The notes beneath the pieces were generated by a model. It saw only the letters and a list, made by a program, of their open reading frames with translations, was not told where the DNA came from and searched no databases. A stretch of DNA of 64,000 bases from Streblospio benedicti (taxonomy: Eukaryota; Annelida; Polychaeta; Spionida; Spionidae). The first letter of the stretch is position 1. Every line of letters begins with the position of its first letter. The stretch is taken from contig CM032662.1 in assembly GCA_019095985.1 (NCBI GenBank), positions 34,339,708-34,403,707 on the forward strand, given 5' to 3'. The position numbers and the translations under genes were made by a program. Below are positions 10,503 to 38,800 of the stretch, piece after piece.

Positions 10503-12439
10503 TCTTAAATATGTACATTGTGTTGTAACTGATACTGTATTTTAATGTATGTTAATAAGAGTATATGTTGGCGGGTTTTTAGTCAGATTTGAGATAGGCA
10601 CCAACGAATTATGTATAGCAATTTCATGAAATTGATTTCATCCCTTCAAATACTGGTATTATTTGTCTGCTAGCGTATATATCAGGGTACAGATAGTGCC
10701 CAATGGTAACTGATTCTCAACTAAACACATGTGCACAATCACATGGCCACAACGTCCACACGATTCCAGTCCGATTGTCCGACGGCTTTTCATGATAATC
10801 ATTGAACTGATCAAAGTTTCTAGATGAAAAAATGACCCATGTCGCCACGCCTATTTGATAGTTATGGGGCAATTTGTGAAGTATCTTCGGGACTTGATTT
10901 TATATTGAAATACATGTAATCTGCAACAATCACCTTCAAATATACTATTTTGAAACATTTTGTTTGCAATTCTTTCATATATACCTTATGTCTGAGAAAA
11001 TGATGAGAAAATACCAGCGAATATGCATAATGTATTACAAAAATGTCCGTTCTATCAAACAATTGTAAGTGTATTCTACACTAAACATCATCACAAAGCA
11101 TTAAGAATCAGATACAGTATCTATAGAGTAACATGTTATTAAAGATACTTATTGCACATCATCAAATGTAGTCACAATGCAAACTTAAATGCTCCAAGAA
11201 ACGCTCATGAAATCTGTTTCGTACCACTGAGCATCAAATCCCCCCCCGGATGGATCAAGCAATTCTAGCCCCCTGCCTGCCATATTACATATTAGCCTTA
11301 AAGCCCCCCGCCAAAAAATTTAGCCCCCCGCCCCCCATTTTTTTCCCACCAAAATACTTCATTTTCATAGGGTTTTTCATGAAATCCCGTAAGTGAGCCC
11401 CCCTTTCCTTATGTTTTCCTTACGTCCCTTTTCCAAAAACCTGGATATGCCCCCACGCACGGACAAATCCGCCCGCCCCCGCTCTCGAAATTTGAAATTT
11501 AGTCCCCCTCCCCGCTCTTAAAATTTGAAAATTAGCCCCCCCGGTCTCAAATTTCTGAATCCGTCCCTGCCCCATCCCACCCCGTTGCCTAATGCTTCAC
11601 CACTACTCGACCATACTTATTTAGATTGAAATAAACTTACGCAGAACCATACCAAATCTAAACCGCGGTTAAAAGTATTTACTACAATAGGACTTGATTG
11701 GTCAAGGCTGATATCAAATATCAAACAAATGAAGATGGCGACTGGTTCCACCGTAATGCTGATTTGAATCATCATATCCATTTTCAATAGTGGTTCTTAG
11801 ATATTTGTACAACTGGTGATCGACTGCAATGAAATATATACCAAACCATTCATGGTATTTATTACGCTTGCATCTGGAACTATAACCTACTAAAGTTCGT
11901 GCTCTTTCTGTTATTAACAGACGTTTCCTCCGAAGTCAATATTTGATGCGCGCAATGGATAAGTCGGCTTAGATTTCGTTCATCATGGTCTGCAGCACAC
12001 ATATACATGCACCAATCATGCGTTCATCGCTAGATTGATATCGTCTGATTTTGCGGACAGACTAGACAATGCAACCTAAATTTAACACCGAAAATGGGTA
12101 TACACTAAAATACATCATCAGTTATTTACCTCGGGTAAACTACCTCTATTACTCTGACCCCACCCCCACCCACCCCCACACAAGCGCGCACCCACAAACC
12201 GGTCACAAATGCCCGCACAAATGCAACCGTGATAATACCACCTGCATTGCTGGTGTCCTCTGGTATAACACCCCAGTGATCCTGATCCACGCACGTGAGT
12301 TGAGCTGCCGCTGACACGCTCGTGCTGGATCGTGCGCCCCCCGTGCCCCCCCTCCCCCATCACACGGCTGTCGTCTGCTCACTATTAGCAGCCGCCATTG
12401 CTGCTGCCGCGCCACCATACATGGAGCGGTTACTCGAGC
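10503..12439. other. Intergenic upstream of the transporter gene
   Basis: No gene was recognised. The segment contains the C-rich repeat described separately and, near 12165-12430, a GC-rich stretch with C tracts and gccgccatt-type motifs, as expected just upstream of a promoter. Confidence 0.4.
11238..11572 (-). repeat. C-rich interspersed repeat with hAT-like terminus
   Basis: The plus strand repeats a phrase of the type tttagccccc / aaatttgaaatttag with long C runs. Read on the minus strand, the right edge begins cagggacggattcag. This resembles the CAGGGxCGGATCCAG ends common to non-autonomous hAT transposons. The matching left terminus was not found, so the element may be truncated. The family assignment is tentative. 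Confidence 0.4.
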
Positions 12440-12444
12440 TCTCA

Positions 12445-12452
12445 TATAAATA
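12445..12452 (+). promoter_or_regulatory. Possible TATA box upstream of SLC46-like gene
   Basis: The sequence tataaata follows a GC-rich stretch about 560 bp before the start codon. A transcription start near 12475 would give a CAG-rich leader at 12770-13000, possibly with a 5' UTR intron. The assignment rests on motif and position only. Confidence 0.3.
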
Positions 12453-13005
12453 ATGCTGTTCAAGAGTATTGGTTACCATAGTGGTTAATGTTGGAAGGTG
12501 CGGTGGCAATTCATTATTCAAGATGTTTGCGTTTGATTGCTGGTCACTTCGTATTGGCAGTTGTGAAATAGGATATTTGTGGCAAACTCTTTGAATTGGA
12601 TAGCATGTCCTGCTTAGCCTGCGGATTGAAAAAAAAATATACGTGCAAACACAATCCCTGCCCTAGTATTGTCATCAGTCAGGCAATAAATGTACACGTT
12701 TGGATTTGTCCTTCAAAGAACATCCCCGTAGAAGACAGCACTTGTGTATTTTGCACAGAATAGTAAAATAAAAGCAACAGCAACAGCAGACTACAGCAGC
12801 AGACGACTTCCCCAACAGATCCATTTGCAGACACGATGCGCATGCGTCTCACCCCCATGCCACTTCCAGGAAATCCTCGCAGCAGCAGCAACGGCAGCAG
12901 ACGAATATGCAGCTGAGAAATCCGGGAATTCACCAGCAGCAGAAGCAGTAGTGAAACACCCTTGTCGTTGTCACTCTGCAGCAGCAGGCTTCTTCTTCAG
13001 CAGCC

Positions 13006-28433
<15,428 letters not shown>

Positions 28434-28515
28434 GCTTTTCTTTTGTGTAACCTGACCTTGTGGATGCCATTCATATCCATTTGGCTGCACTATACGAAAG
28501 TAGTATATTCAAAAG

Positions 28516-28652
28516 ACAGTGGAACCTGTCCATGTGGACGCGGGTCTTATCCATGAGATTGCACTACAGGAATATACATGTACATTAGAACAGTCTCACA
28601 TCACTACTTTTGGCTTCTCCCGAAAGTGTCCACATAAGGCAGGTGACACTGT
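28516..28652. mobile_element. MITE in the SLC46 3' region
   Basis: The left end acagtggaacctgtcc and the right end ggcaggtgacactgt are inverted repeats, with gtggac / gtccac inside. It begins about 80 bp after the stop codon and is probably part of the 3' UTR or its flank. Confidence 0.55.
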
Positions 28653-30013
28653 GTTTATAAAATAAGCATCGGAGTACTGCTGTAGTCTTGCTGTTGTACA
28701 GTCACAGCAGTGGCTTTATCAAGTTCATTGCCTATGGCATCTATACAAGGATCGTATCTTATCTCCATATAGTAGTTATTACACACCCAAGAACAAATCC
28801 TTTGGCAATTTTTTCTGATTATTTACCGAAGATGACTGAAGTAAGTATAGGAACATAAACTAGAGCTGAAGAAACTTCAAATTTCACTGGCTTAGTAGTG
28901 ACGATTTTGAAAATCATTTCATTTAAATGAATTTGGAATGTTTATGGATGTACAAAGAAATGTGACTTTCCAGTTCTGAACACAGTTGGTAGATCGTCAT
29001 TGTACCCAAAGTGTGAGTGTATAAATATTGTGCAGTAATTAGTTTTTAAGCTTACAGGGAAAGTTTGGCCTTTCACAAGATCAACAAATGACCAAGTAAT
29101 ATCACTGCATTAATTTGTTTATCACTATTTTAGAGGGTACGTTGTCAACATTATGTTGTGTAGCTTACCTTGTGCTGTATGAGTTTACCAGAGGCGTAGC
29201 CAACATAATGTAGAGCTTTTATGGTGCAACTACCTATTATTACTGAAAATTGTCATGCGAAACTGGCATATTTATGGATACATACATATGCTCTGTTTTT
29301 AATGTAAGATTTTAAGAAGTAAACATCATCTGATTCTATGTCCAGTGGCTACTAAAGCAATGCATTTTCTCTATCCTTTTTTTCATTGTAGATATTATCA
29401 TTTCTACCTTTTGAGTTGAACGTATAACATGAAAGCATGAATTTTGTATATCATGTATGTGCACCCCCATTTTGTGTATGGTGAAGTATGTCCTGGATAC
29501 ATTATAGATACTAGCCAGTTTATAGGAATTTTCATTCCAGCAAATGTGTGATCTCAACATTCATGTTATGTAAATGTGATATATAAATATAATCTATGTT
29601 TGTGATGTTCCAATCAAAAAGATAAGTAGACTAGGTTGTGTGATATGTAATTTATTAAAGCTTATTGTTAGGCACTGCATAGAGGTGCCAAAGATTTTTG
29701 TTATTTGTTGATATGAACTGTGAATAGTTTACAGAACCAATTCATAATATAGAAATATGTTCATCTCTTTATTATCAGATTACGGGGATTACATAAAGGT
29801 AACTCTTCACATAGTCATAGATCTATTTATTAGAATATTTATTGTTTTATCTTTATAAGCTTAGAAGTAAATATAAAGATGGGCTAACACTCTGAGCTCA
29901 AACATGAAGAGTATATAAAGTTTTCAATTTATCTAAAATTTTGAATTATCAAAGTGATTTGCAATTTATTGAAAGTATGAAGGTAAACGTTTATTTGGTT
30001 GATTTGAATCAAC
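28653..30013. other. 3' UTR/intergenic, AT-rich
   Basis: No further gene was recognised. Several AATAAA-like sites are present, but the true 3' end of the transporter gene cannot be chosen from sequence. Confidence 0.4.
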
Positions 30014-30592
30014 CTGGTCGACAGTTTCAGCAACTGATGGTGCCATTTTCAAAAACCCTCTTCGCATGTCGAAAATGGGGTTGTACATGTCAGAGAGATG
30101 GTAAGATCACATTCTTAATAATTATTAAGTTTCCAAAGGAGTGGAACACTTACAGACAATTAGGAACATTCCCATTCACCTGAAGAATAAGCAGGAAAAG
30201 AGAAATAAATACAAGGTAGTGTGCCTATGTGACAAAGTGTATGTAGGAGAAACTGGCAGAAAACTTGGCACACACTTGAAAGAACATTTAAAAAGATGTT
30301 AAACAGAACAGCAAGGGAACTTTCACTAAAGCATCGAGAAAAGAGTCTCTAACCAATAACAATAGTGCCATCGCAGAACATGTCAACCAAAATAACTATT
30401 TGATAGAGAAAGGGACTATATAGAACAAGAATCATCAAGGTGATTAGGATGCCAGCGAACAGGGATGAGGGTGCCTACCATCTCTCTCACGCTTATGACC
30501 CATTTTCGACATGGGAAGTCATGCTGAGTGACCTTGACATGCGAACAGATGTTTCGAACATGGCAACAAAAGCTATTGAAACTGTCGACCAG
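30014..30592 (+). mobile_element. Penelope-like element remnant (GIY-YIG end) with inverted flanks
   Basis: The middle encodes the hallmark KVYVGETGRKLGTHLKEH, a GIY-YIG endonuclease segment of Penelope-like retroelements, and further on AIAEHVNQNNYL and RDEGAYHLSHAYDP, the usual C-terminal blocks. The outer parts 30014-30104 and 30477-30592 are inverted copies of each other (ctggtcgacagtttca ... gtcgaaaatggg). Penelope-like elements are known for terminal repeats that can lie inverted. The reverse transcriptase is absent, so this is a broken, old 3' remnant. Confidence 0.75.
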
Positions 30593-32859
30593 TATGTTTT
30601 GTCTTGTGGATGACAAAGTTATGTATAAAATGAATACGCATTTCAACAAGTCAGTGTTTCGTATTGAAAGATCAATGAAATATGTAACACAAGCATATTT
30701 AGTCTGTAGCTACCGGTAGTCAGAAAACATTGTAACATTGATATTTTGCACAAAATACACATGTAGGTAAATGATTATATTTTTAAAAATACTATAGTAA
30801 GCTTGTAAATACAAGATTATGACATATTTTTGTAATCTTATTGATTATTCGCTTACATAAAAGTATTGAGATCTATGTATTGTGAAAGTCTATTTATTGA
30901 GCGTGTGGCAACTTGACCCACCTATATAGTTCACTTGAAAAAAATGACCATTGTTGTGTTTTGATATTCTCATTGTGCCCTTTGTGTTCAGTATTATTTA
31001 TTGCAATGACCTGTGTTTTCAGAGTTCTAGTACTAAATAACTTCATATGATCAAATATATTTTGCCATGATCAGGACACAAAAATGTAGTTTATCTCTGA
31101 CAATACATCGCAGCAATACGGTATGTTGTTTCATTGAGAAATCTCTAATTCATATGAATCCGATTTGGGGGTGTATGGACCCTATGGAAGATAATACTTC
31201 AATGCATTACTATACACGTACCACATAAACTGCTTCTATTAAGTAGGTCATAAATATTTGTGCTGTTGAATTATTGTTATTGTCAATAAATGGTTCTGCA
31301 ATTTTCTGTTGAATATCTTATAACTGAATATCATATTTCACATTGCTATAGTTTCAATTTAAAAAACTGTGAATTGATAAAGTCCATTTCAATCTGTCAT
31401 GCTTGCAAAATTAAAATGACAAATTCTGATGTTTACGGCTAAATGACCCCAAGAATGGGGTTCTAATTCATTCTTGAGTGCACAAAAGCCACCCCAGTTC
31501 TGTGGCAATATACATATATATGAACAAAGATGTGTGCCCCAGTTTTGCTGGGTGACAAAGGCTAGTTTTATGAGTTAACGTTTTGAATTAAAAAATATGT
31601 ATGGTTGTATTTATAAGATACTTATTATCTTATTAGACTTATTATTGTAATTATATTGCATTATCAGGAATTCCTTTCAAATAATATCAATGATCTGAAT
31701 AAACACGCCATTACATGTACCCGGTACTATGAAGGTATACAAGGTGCTTTCTCTTCCCTTTTCCGTACACTTTACCAAGTGCAGTCAATGCGGATTCTGT
31801 TTGATTTGGTTTGGACAACACATTTCAACCTACCGGGGTATATCCCAAGCCAATACCACTCAGTTTGATATTAATATTTTAAGAAGAATCATTTATAAGC
31901 TATTTCTAAAAATGTTTGAATACTAAAACTTGATTAATAACTATTTTTTTAATAAAATGTGCATTTTATCAGTACAAATATTAATTTTCATCACCACTTA
32001 ACGAAAACAGAATTAGAAAATATATTTGAAAAAGCATACTGAAGTGTTTTATTCCCAATGCTTATTGACAATATTAATATGTAGCATTTTTCATAAAAAT
32101 GTGTTTACTTATGGGTAATCTTATGATTGTCTTTTAAAATCAAGTAAAATCTTTTCATCTGAGATCTATGTTTAATTATAGTGCTAGATATTGTAAATGC
32201 TAGTTAACGGCTGCAATATAATTGTTTTAGCAATCTACTCTAATGAGTAGCACACATTTAGAAATACTAACATAATAGAATCGAACATTTGCATTATTTC
32301 TCCCATGTGCATATCAACAAGTATTCTCACACATACTTTTCCATTTTGAAATATTTCTAAATACTTGTTTTTCTTTTTCAAATTATGCATGTAAATAAAT
32401 ATGCTGATAAACAAATTCATAAGCCATGTAGAGCACTTCGCACACATCCAGATAGTTTTGTTTAAAGCATCGTAGCACACTAAGGAATGAACAATAGTGT
32501 TTGATGTGAAAAAATGAAGCTACATTAATTTAATAATACTTATATATCCTATAAGATAAATACTACTTTTATGAATCATTAAATTACATGATCTATGGTG
32601 CATTTTGTTATGAAATAACGAATTCAAAAACACCCCGTAGGTGGTGATATGCGATTTGAACATATTTATTTACTTTTATTCTTACTAGAAATTTTCTTTT
32701 TACACATTAGCACCGGGGAAAACTACCATGTTCAAGGTAGTAATGATATTTTGTACTTGTTTAGACGCTTTATTTTTTCAAAAAAACATACAGGATATGT
32801 GTGACCTACGGGCCCTGTGTGAAGTTCTCTACAGTATAAAATAAAAGAAACAAAACAAG
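30593..32859. other. Intergenic, AT-rich
   Basis: No genes or clear repeats were identified. The TMEM223 transcript should end within the last 150 bases of this interval: TTTATT at 32769 is an AATAAA on the minus strand. Confidence 0.4.
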
Positions 32860-33996
32860 CTAAATTTTTCGCTTTAAGCCAACAACATAATCAAATAATT
32901 GTGTATCATGAAATGTGCCTTTTCTTTTGTCCATTAAAAAATAAAACCATCTTCCTTTAACTTTCAATGCAGTTTGTACGCCACTACCAGTTCTTGGCTG
33001 CAAGCAGTTAATGTGGTTCAATGGTATCTGTAATGCAGAAAATAACAAATGTTTATCATGCTATTGGTGTTATATGATCAATTAAACAGCCCTCAGAGTA
33101 GTTTTATCTTTCTAATTGTTCTACAATCTACATGATCATACATCATATCACTTTGTGACTTAAAAATAAAATTTGCAGAGATTTGTGAAACAAACGGAAT
33201 TCACAATCTATTTTTACAAAAACTTCAGAACAAAGTCTAAAGAATAAAACATCATCTCACCTGCAAAGACCGTGTTTTGCCTAAATGAGTGTACGTCACA
33301 AGGTCTACCATCTGGCCTCCTTTTTGTAGTACAAGTTTGTGCACACTTCTCTGAGGATAGATCCAGGTGAAAAATAGTACTGCATAACCTTTAACAATAA
33401 AGAAAATACACAACTTAGTCAGTTGCACTTTAATACATATTTATCAACATAAAAACATCATATTCCAGTTTAAATAAAAAAGAATTGTGTGTTTTACAAA
33501 ATTAACTAATAAAAACAAAAGATAATTGAAATTGAAAATCAGTGTTACCTAAACCAGCACAGAGAAAAGCAAATTTGTTGCTATATTTGTTTTGAAATTC
33601 AATAATTTTGCCCCAAAATGTATCTGTGTTAAAAAGTTTCTTGTATTCCTCACTTTCCACTTTCTTCATACCACTATACGCAAACACTGCTAACTGAGCC
33701 CAAAACACAAACTGCACAGCACCAAAGATGCTGACAAGTCTGTAAAATCTATCATTATGACAACTGAAGACAAGTGTATCCTTTGGAATATTCGTTTCTA
33801 CATCAAATGGTAACTTTTTATTTGATTTTCCTCGAGTCCAATTTTGTAGATTAAATGGATATCGTTTAGAAGCAGGTTGGTGTTGTTTGGTCAAGATACT
33901 GTCTGTAAGTAATCGTCTTGGCTGAGTAAAAAGCAACCGAAAATATGGGAGAAATCTGTTTGCCACGCCAGTGTTACAGATAGATGAAATACTCAT
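32860..33996 (-). CDS. TMEM223: TMEM223, mitochondrial inner-membrane protein
   Basis: Three minus-strand exons, 33996-33549, 33388-33261 and 33027-32860, join in phase to give 247 residues (human protein about 200). The first 80 residues are rich in Arg, Lys, Ser and Thr and lack family similarity, as for a mitochondrial presequence. TM1 is RLVSIFGAVQFVFWAQLAVF and TM2 starts FAFLCAGLGYAVLFF. The conserved block LKVKGRWFYFLMDK followed by FDYVVG near the C-terminus is diagnostic for the family. Human TMEM223 has been reported as a mitoribosome-associated respiratory-chain (cytochrome oxidase) assembly factor. The gene is head-to-head with PPP1R21 and tail-to-tail with the SLC46 gene. The ATG at 33996 has A at -3. 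Confidence 0.9.
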
Positions 33997-34726
33997 TTTT
34001 CAATCTGAAATATACAAAAAAAAAAGTTATTGCAGAATACTGTATTATTTTTATGTGCATTTATGTGCATAAATCTTTTACATGAGGTCATACATACATA
34101 TTAAATTACTGTTTTCAGGAACATGTCATTAGAATTAGAGGATTATCTATATGTGGCATATGTGAACAAAAATTCTTCCAGTATAAGGATCAAATCCTCC
34201 GTCAACAACTGTGGGTGTGTCAGACAGGTATCTAATTCAGTTTTCCATATATTCCACTAGTGAAAAAATATGGACTTAAGTACGCGTATTATCAGGAATG
34301 AAAAACCTCTGAGGTTTAAAGGTGTGCCACGTGTAGCTTAATTTAACCAATAAACATCTGCTGAATAATGCTTTTTTTAAACACTATATATAGAGAGTAC
34401 TGGTGATTTAATTAAAAACATATTTGTGGTTAAGTCGATTATGATAAGTCCTTAAAATCACGATATCATAAACTGATGAATGTGCATGACGGCAAGCTGC
34501 CACAAATTTCAGGACTGACACCCACATAATTTAGTGACGTGCCGGTTTGCTGCATGTGTCGGTTAGCCAGCATGCCATTCACATTTTGTTTAAGAATTGT
34601 AGCATGAGTCACAGAGTCTTCGTACCCTAGGATAGCCTAGGAATAATAATTTATTTTTAATCCAAGTAAGTTGTAACTTGTAGAACGCGTTTCTTAAACA
34701 CATGTACGTGTCTCAATCAGTGTGGT

Positions 34727-35210
34727 CCTCAGTAGCTCAGTCGTTAGCGCGTACGACTTGAAAACAGGAGTTGCCTGCGTCGTAAGTTCGCGGCCCGGTC
34801 ATGGCAGACGCAGTGTCGCCAAAACTGAGTTGCTGATTTCCACACAGCACGTCGCCACCGTACAGTGTTACTACTAGATGGTAGCGACACCGAGCGAAGG
34901 TTCGGAAGCCTCGTTAAAAGGCGTGTCCCATGTAGAGGAGAGCCACACCTCTGCACGTAAAAGAACTCACCTAGTTTGAAAACTATAGCTATAGTGTGAT
35001 CCCCCCAGCCCTGAGGCTCAGTTGGCTACCTAGCCTGCCTCTGGAGAGGTACATGTACAAACACCACGTTGCCTCATAAGAGGAATCCAGTCTCTCATCT
35101 GAGACTGGCTTACTTGTGAATAATATCTGGATCTGGATATGTAATTGAATTACATATGATGATATCCAGATCCAGGTGACCTGCAGTGCGCACGCAATAA
35201 ATATGGAACA
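34727..35210 (+). mobile_element. tRNA-derived SINE
   Basis: The head is tRNA-like: A box tagctcagtcgttagcg and B box taagttcgcggccc, with tRNA spacing. A non-tRNA body follows (ggcgtgtccc, gcacgtaaaagaactcacct) and a second block starting ccccagccctgaggctcagt. The tail region includes a strong hairpin (35127-35175). No clear poly(A) tail or target duplication was identified. Confidence 0.7.
35127..35175. repeat. Perfect hairpin in the SINE tail
   Basis: ctggatctggatat at 35127-35140 pairs perfectly with atatccagatccag at 35162-35175. Between them gtaattgaattac is itself near-palindromic. Confidence 0.8.
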
Positions 35211-35878
35211 GGACATTTCACATATAAAGTTACATGCAATCCTATTTCAGCACACGTGAACAGCATAAAATTGATGAAAAAGAAATTGTAACATGACTAC
35301 AATGTTTGACATCCACTTTTAGATACGTACCCTTCATTTATCGCTCACAAGAATTACTTTAGTTAATGCCTATCCTTATTCAACTGTAACATGACACTTT
35401 GATGGTTTAAATATAAAGATAAGTACAAAATCATATCAACTTTTACTATATTTTGTTAATTGTAACATACCTTTTTTAATTATGTCAAAAATTACAATTA
35501 TTTTCATTTACTTTATGGACATCGCCATTTTAATGTCTCTATGGGAATATTGTAGAAATGGTCTATATTTAAAAAAATATAATTAACAGTCAACTAACGA
35601 CATTTTATTGAACTTATTGTGCAGAATTTTCCCATTAATCATACAGACATTAGTAATTAACGTACTAATATTTATATCTAAATAAAGAATTCTATGAGAT
35701 ATTCGATATTTATCAGTTATATTTTGGAATAAAAAACAGTATGTAAATATTCAGCAAGCGACAGCTGTAGTTACTTCCTGATGGGAGGAACTGTCATTAT
35801 TATATTTTTTGACAGAAAACTGAATATTTTCGATTTGATATTTGCTTGATTCACACATGTTAGATTGTTACAGATAAA

Positions 35879-38800
35879 ATGACAGACTTACAAGCGAAAT
35901 ACCAAAAACTGGCTTCAGAATATTCAAAGGTAATGCATGTCACGGCTGTTAAACAGTCATACTAGGCAAGTCCCTGGGCAAGTGACTTGCAGTCTAGCCA
36001 TAGGGCCTTTAACATATTTGCACTGCATGTAATTATGAAGAAATATGTCATAGTTTTTCGGTCGTCGTATATGAATGCATGCCTGTAGATGTGAATATTC
36101 ACCACGCGAGGGCATGCATTCATACATGGTGACCGAAAAACCCACTCTGAGTATCAGATGTCAAGCAAATTGACCTCTGATATATATTTTGCCTGAGGGT
36201 GGATTAACATAATTTATGTGACCTGTTTAAATACTGCAACCTGATTGATTGAACCCGCCACACCCATCATGATGTGCAGCGACAGCTAGCCGATTCGATT
36301 CTTCCTGTCTTGATAAAATCCATTGGGTTTCATATCCAAGTGGTATGAATGATCCAATGACATTTTGATTACAATATGTTTTATTAGACACATTGTATAT
36401 GCACTAACAATACATGTATATACTAAGATGCCCAGATTACAGGCCGTCAATAAAATATCTGACTTGTTTAATAATATGTTAATAGCTGAAGGTTTACGAG
36501 AATACTGAGCGACCAGCATAAGACACAGTGCGTTCAACGTGTTCATTAAAACGTCAACCATCAAACAGTAACCGTGCGTCGCACTTCTCTGAACGTCATA
36601 AACTTTGTTTTGAACGTCTAATACATATATTATAAGCAATAGAGTAGTTAATCTTCGCCGATGCTCGGATTGATCAATTGACCTCATTAATATTCACTGC
36701 CGAGTAATGAATGGAGGTGAGAAGCCTGTGATTGGTCAGTATTTTTAGACATAATAGTATCCCGTATCCATGTTTATTTAATAAAATATATAACATCCAA
36801 ACAAGTACCAAATAATATTACTATGTATAGTTTGATGGAGGTTCATTTATCCTGGATTTAGTAGACATATATACATATTTATTTTAAACAGGATAATAGT
36901 TCAATTAAATCCATTGAGCTTTCAACAGGAACTCCTGTCTTGATCACAATGACGTCACAAGTCGTCACTGTACACGCATGTCCCCCCCCACCCCCACCCC
37001 CACCCCACATCCACATTGACCAACAAGGTCATGGCATCTCACTGGTTGAGACCAAGATTCTGTGTGTTGAACCCAAGTATTTTGAAAGAGGAGTCAAGGA
37101 AGCCATTCAGATCAGACCCACGAGGGCGGGGGGGGGGGATGCCACGCAGCTGGGGACTTTCCCGTGCGTACAGTGACGACTCATGACGTCATTGTGATCA
37201 AGACAGGAGTTCCTGTTGAAAGCTCAATGGATTTAATTGAACTATTATCCTGTTTAAAATAAATAAATATGTATTTATGTCTATTGCTATTTACGTATAC
37301 TTTGAGCACAGTGCAAAAGTGGTTAAATGTGTGTAATGGAGTGTTGATATGAATAAAATAATGTTAATACATGTATACAGATTAAATGACAAAAAATCCC
37401 AGTTCAGTGCATAGTTGGCCCATATGTAACTTTGAACCTCAGTTTTGAATGCACAGTTTTTATATTCCAGCTTAAATCACAATTACCAGTGTTGAAGAAA
37501 GCTGTTCTTGATGAACAAGCTAAAGAAGGAGAACTTCAGGTAAGTCTTGTATAGTACTAAAATGCATTGTGAGGACGCATCCCTCACATCCACAAGTGAC
37601 CCTCATAGCCAGGTTTTAGTATATATTATTCAAAAACAAATTTTTCTGACTAATTCAGGAATCACTTGTGCCTGTTAGATTCATATAAAATCTTAACTAA
37701 GACACAGCAAACTTAATAAGCATCAAAAGTATGCTGCTTTTTACATGAACATAGAGGGTGTGTGGAAACCGGTTTTCTAAAAAGGAAAGATGGCAGTATA
37801 GCCCTTCGTTATTGCTTGTAAAATACAGGAAAAAAACTGTTTTATTTATTTTTTGTTTTATTCCTAATATTGATGGTAATTTACTTTAGGATGCACTGAA
37901 AGAGAAAGAACAATCATTGAGAAAATATGATCAAGAAGTTGAAAGTCTCACATTTCGTAACCAGCAGTTGTCTGCAAGAGTTGAGGTTTTGCAAAAAGAG
38001 CTTGAAACTCTTTCACGACTTAAGAAAGTCAACACAAAGGTACTTATAGTTTTTTTTTCATGAATGATCACATGTGTGCTGTTTAGAAAATTAGGATAAA
38101 GAAAAGTCCATGGTCTAACTATATAATCTCATGTTTAACTATGTTTCTTTGAAGGGTCGTGGTGCAACAACTCCTACTTCCCCGTCTGATGAAGAGCTCA
38201 CACAATCAGTCATGGGTCAAGAATTAACATCAAAAATTGAGGAAAATGCTCGACTCCATAAGCAGGTAAATTGTTTGAACTGTAGTAGATGTGCACGACA
38301 GCACCTTGACTTACGTTAGCATGTTGTCACACTTACATTTTAGCAACGTGGCAATCTGCTGACGTATGTCGAGGTGGTGGCGCGCACATCTACATGTATA
38401 TAAAATACTTATTTAATCTTATACCTCGTAAATTTTCAATTGCTTTCCACAACAATGCCTTTGACTAGAGGTCATGCACCTAAACAATCACACCTATATG
38501 CAATTATGCACTGGGTAATATCATTTTTCATTCAGGTGCATGAGGTGGAATTATCGTACCGCCAGGAGGTGGGAGAATTGCAAGAGAAGTTGATGCTGGT
38601 TGAAGAGGAGGCCGGACGGCACCAGCAAGTGCTTGATGACACCAAACACAACCTAACTGCCCAGATTGACAAGCTACAGGACGAGAAAGTCACATTACAG
38701 GTCGGTCTCTGGAATACAAACTCCGAGATAAAACTAATTGAACAATGGCCTATGATGGCTTGTAAAATATTTTCTAAATTGGCCATTAGAAATGTACACT

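Larger units (their letters stand above)
33997..35878. other. Intergenic between divergent TMEM223 and PPP1R21
   Basis: This 1.9 kb must hold both promoters but is split by a SINE (34727-35210). No TATA or CpG-rich block stands out. Confidence 0.4.

Noticed and set aside
36286-36687. 133-codon minus-strand frame in PPP1R21 intron 1
   Set aside because: It covers the dispersed repeat also found at 6190 and has no domain character.
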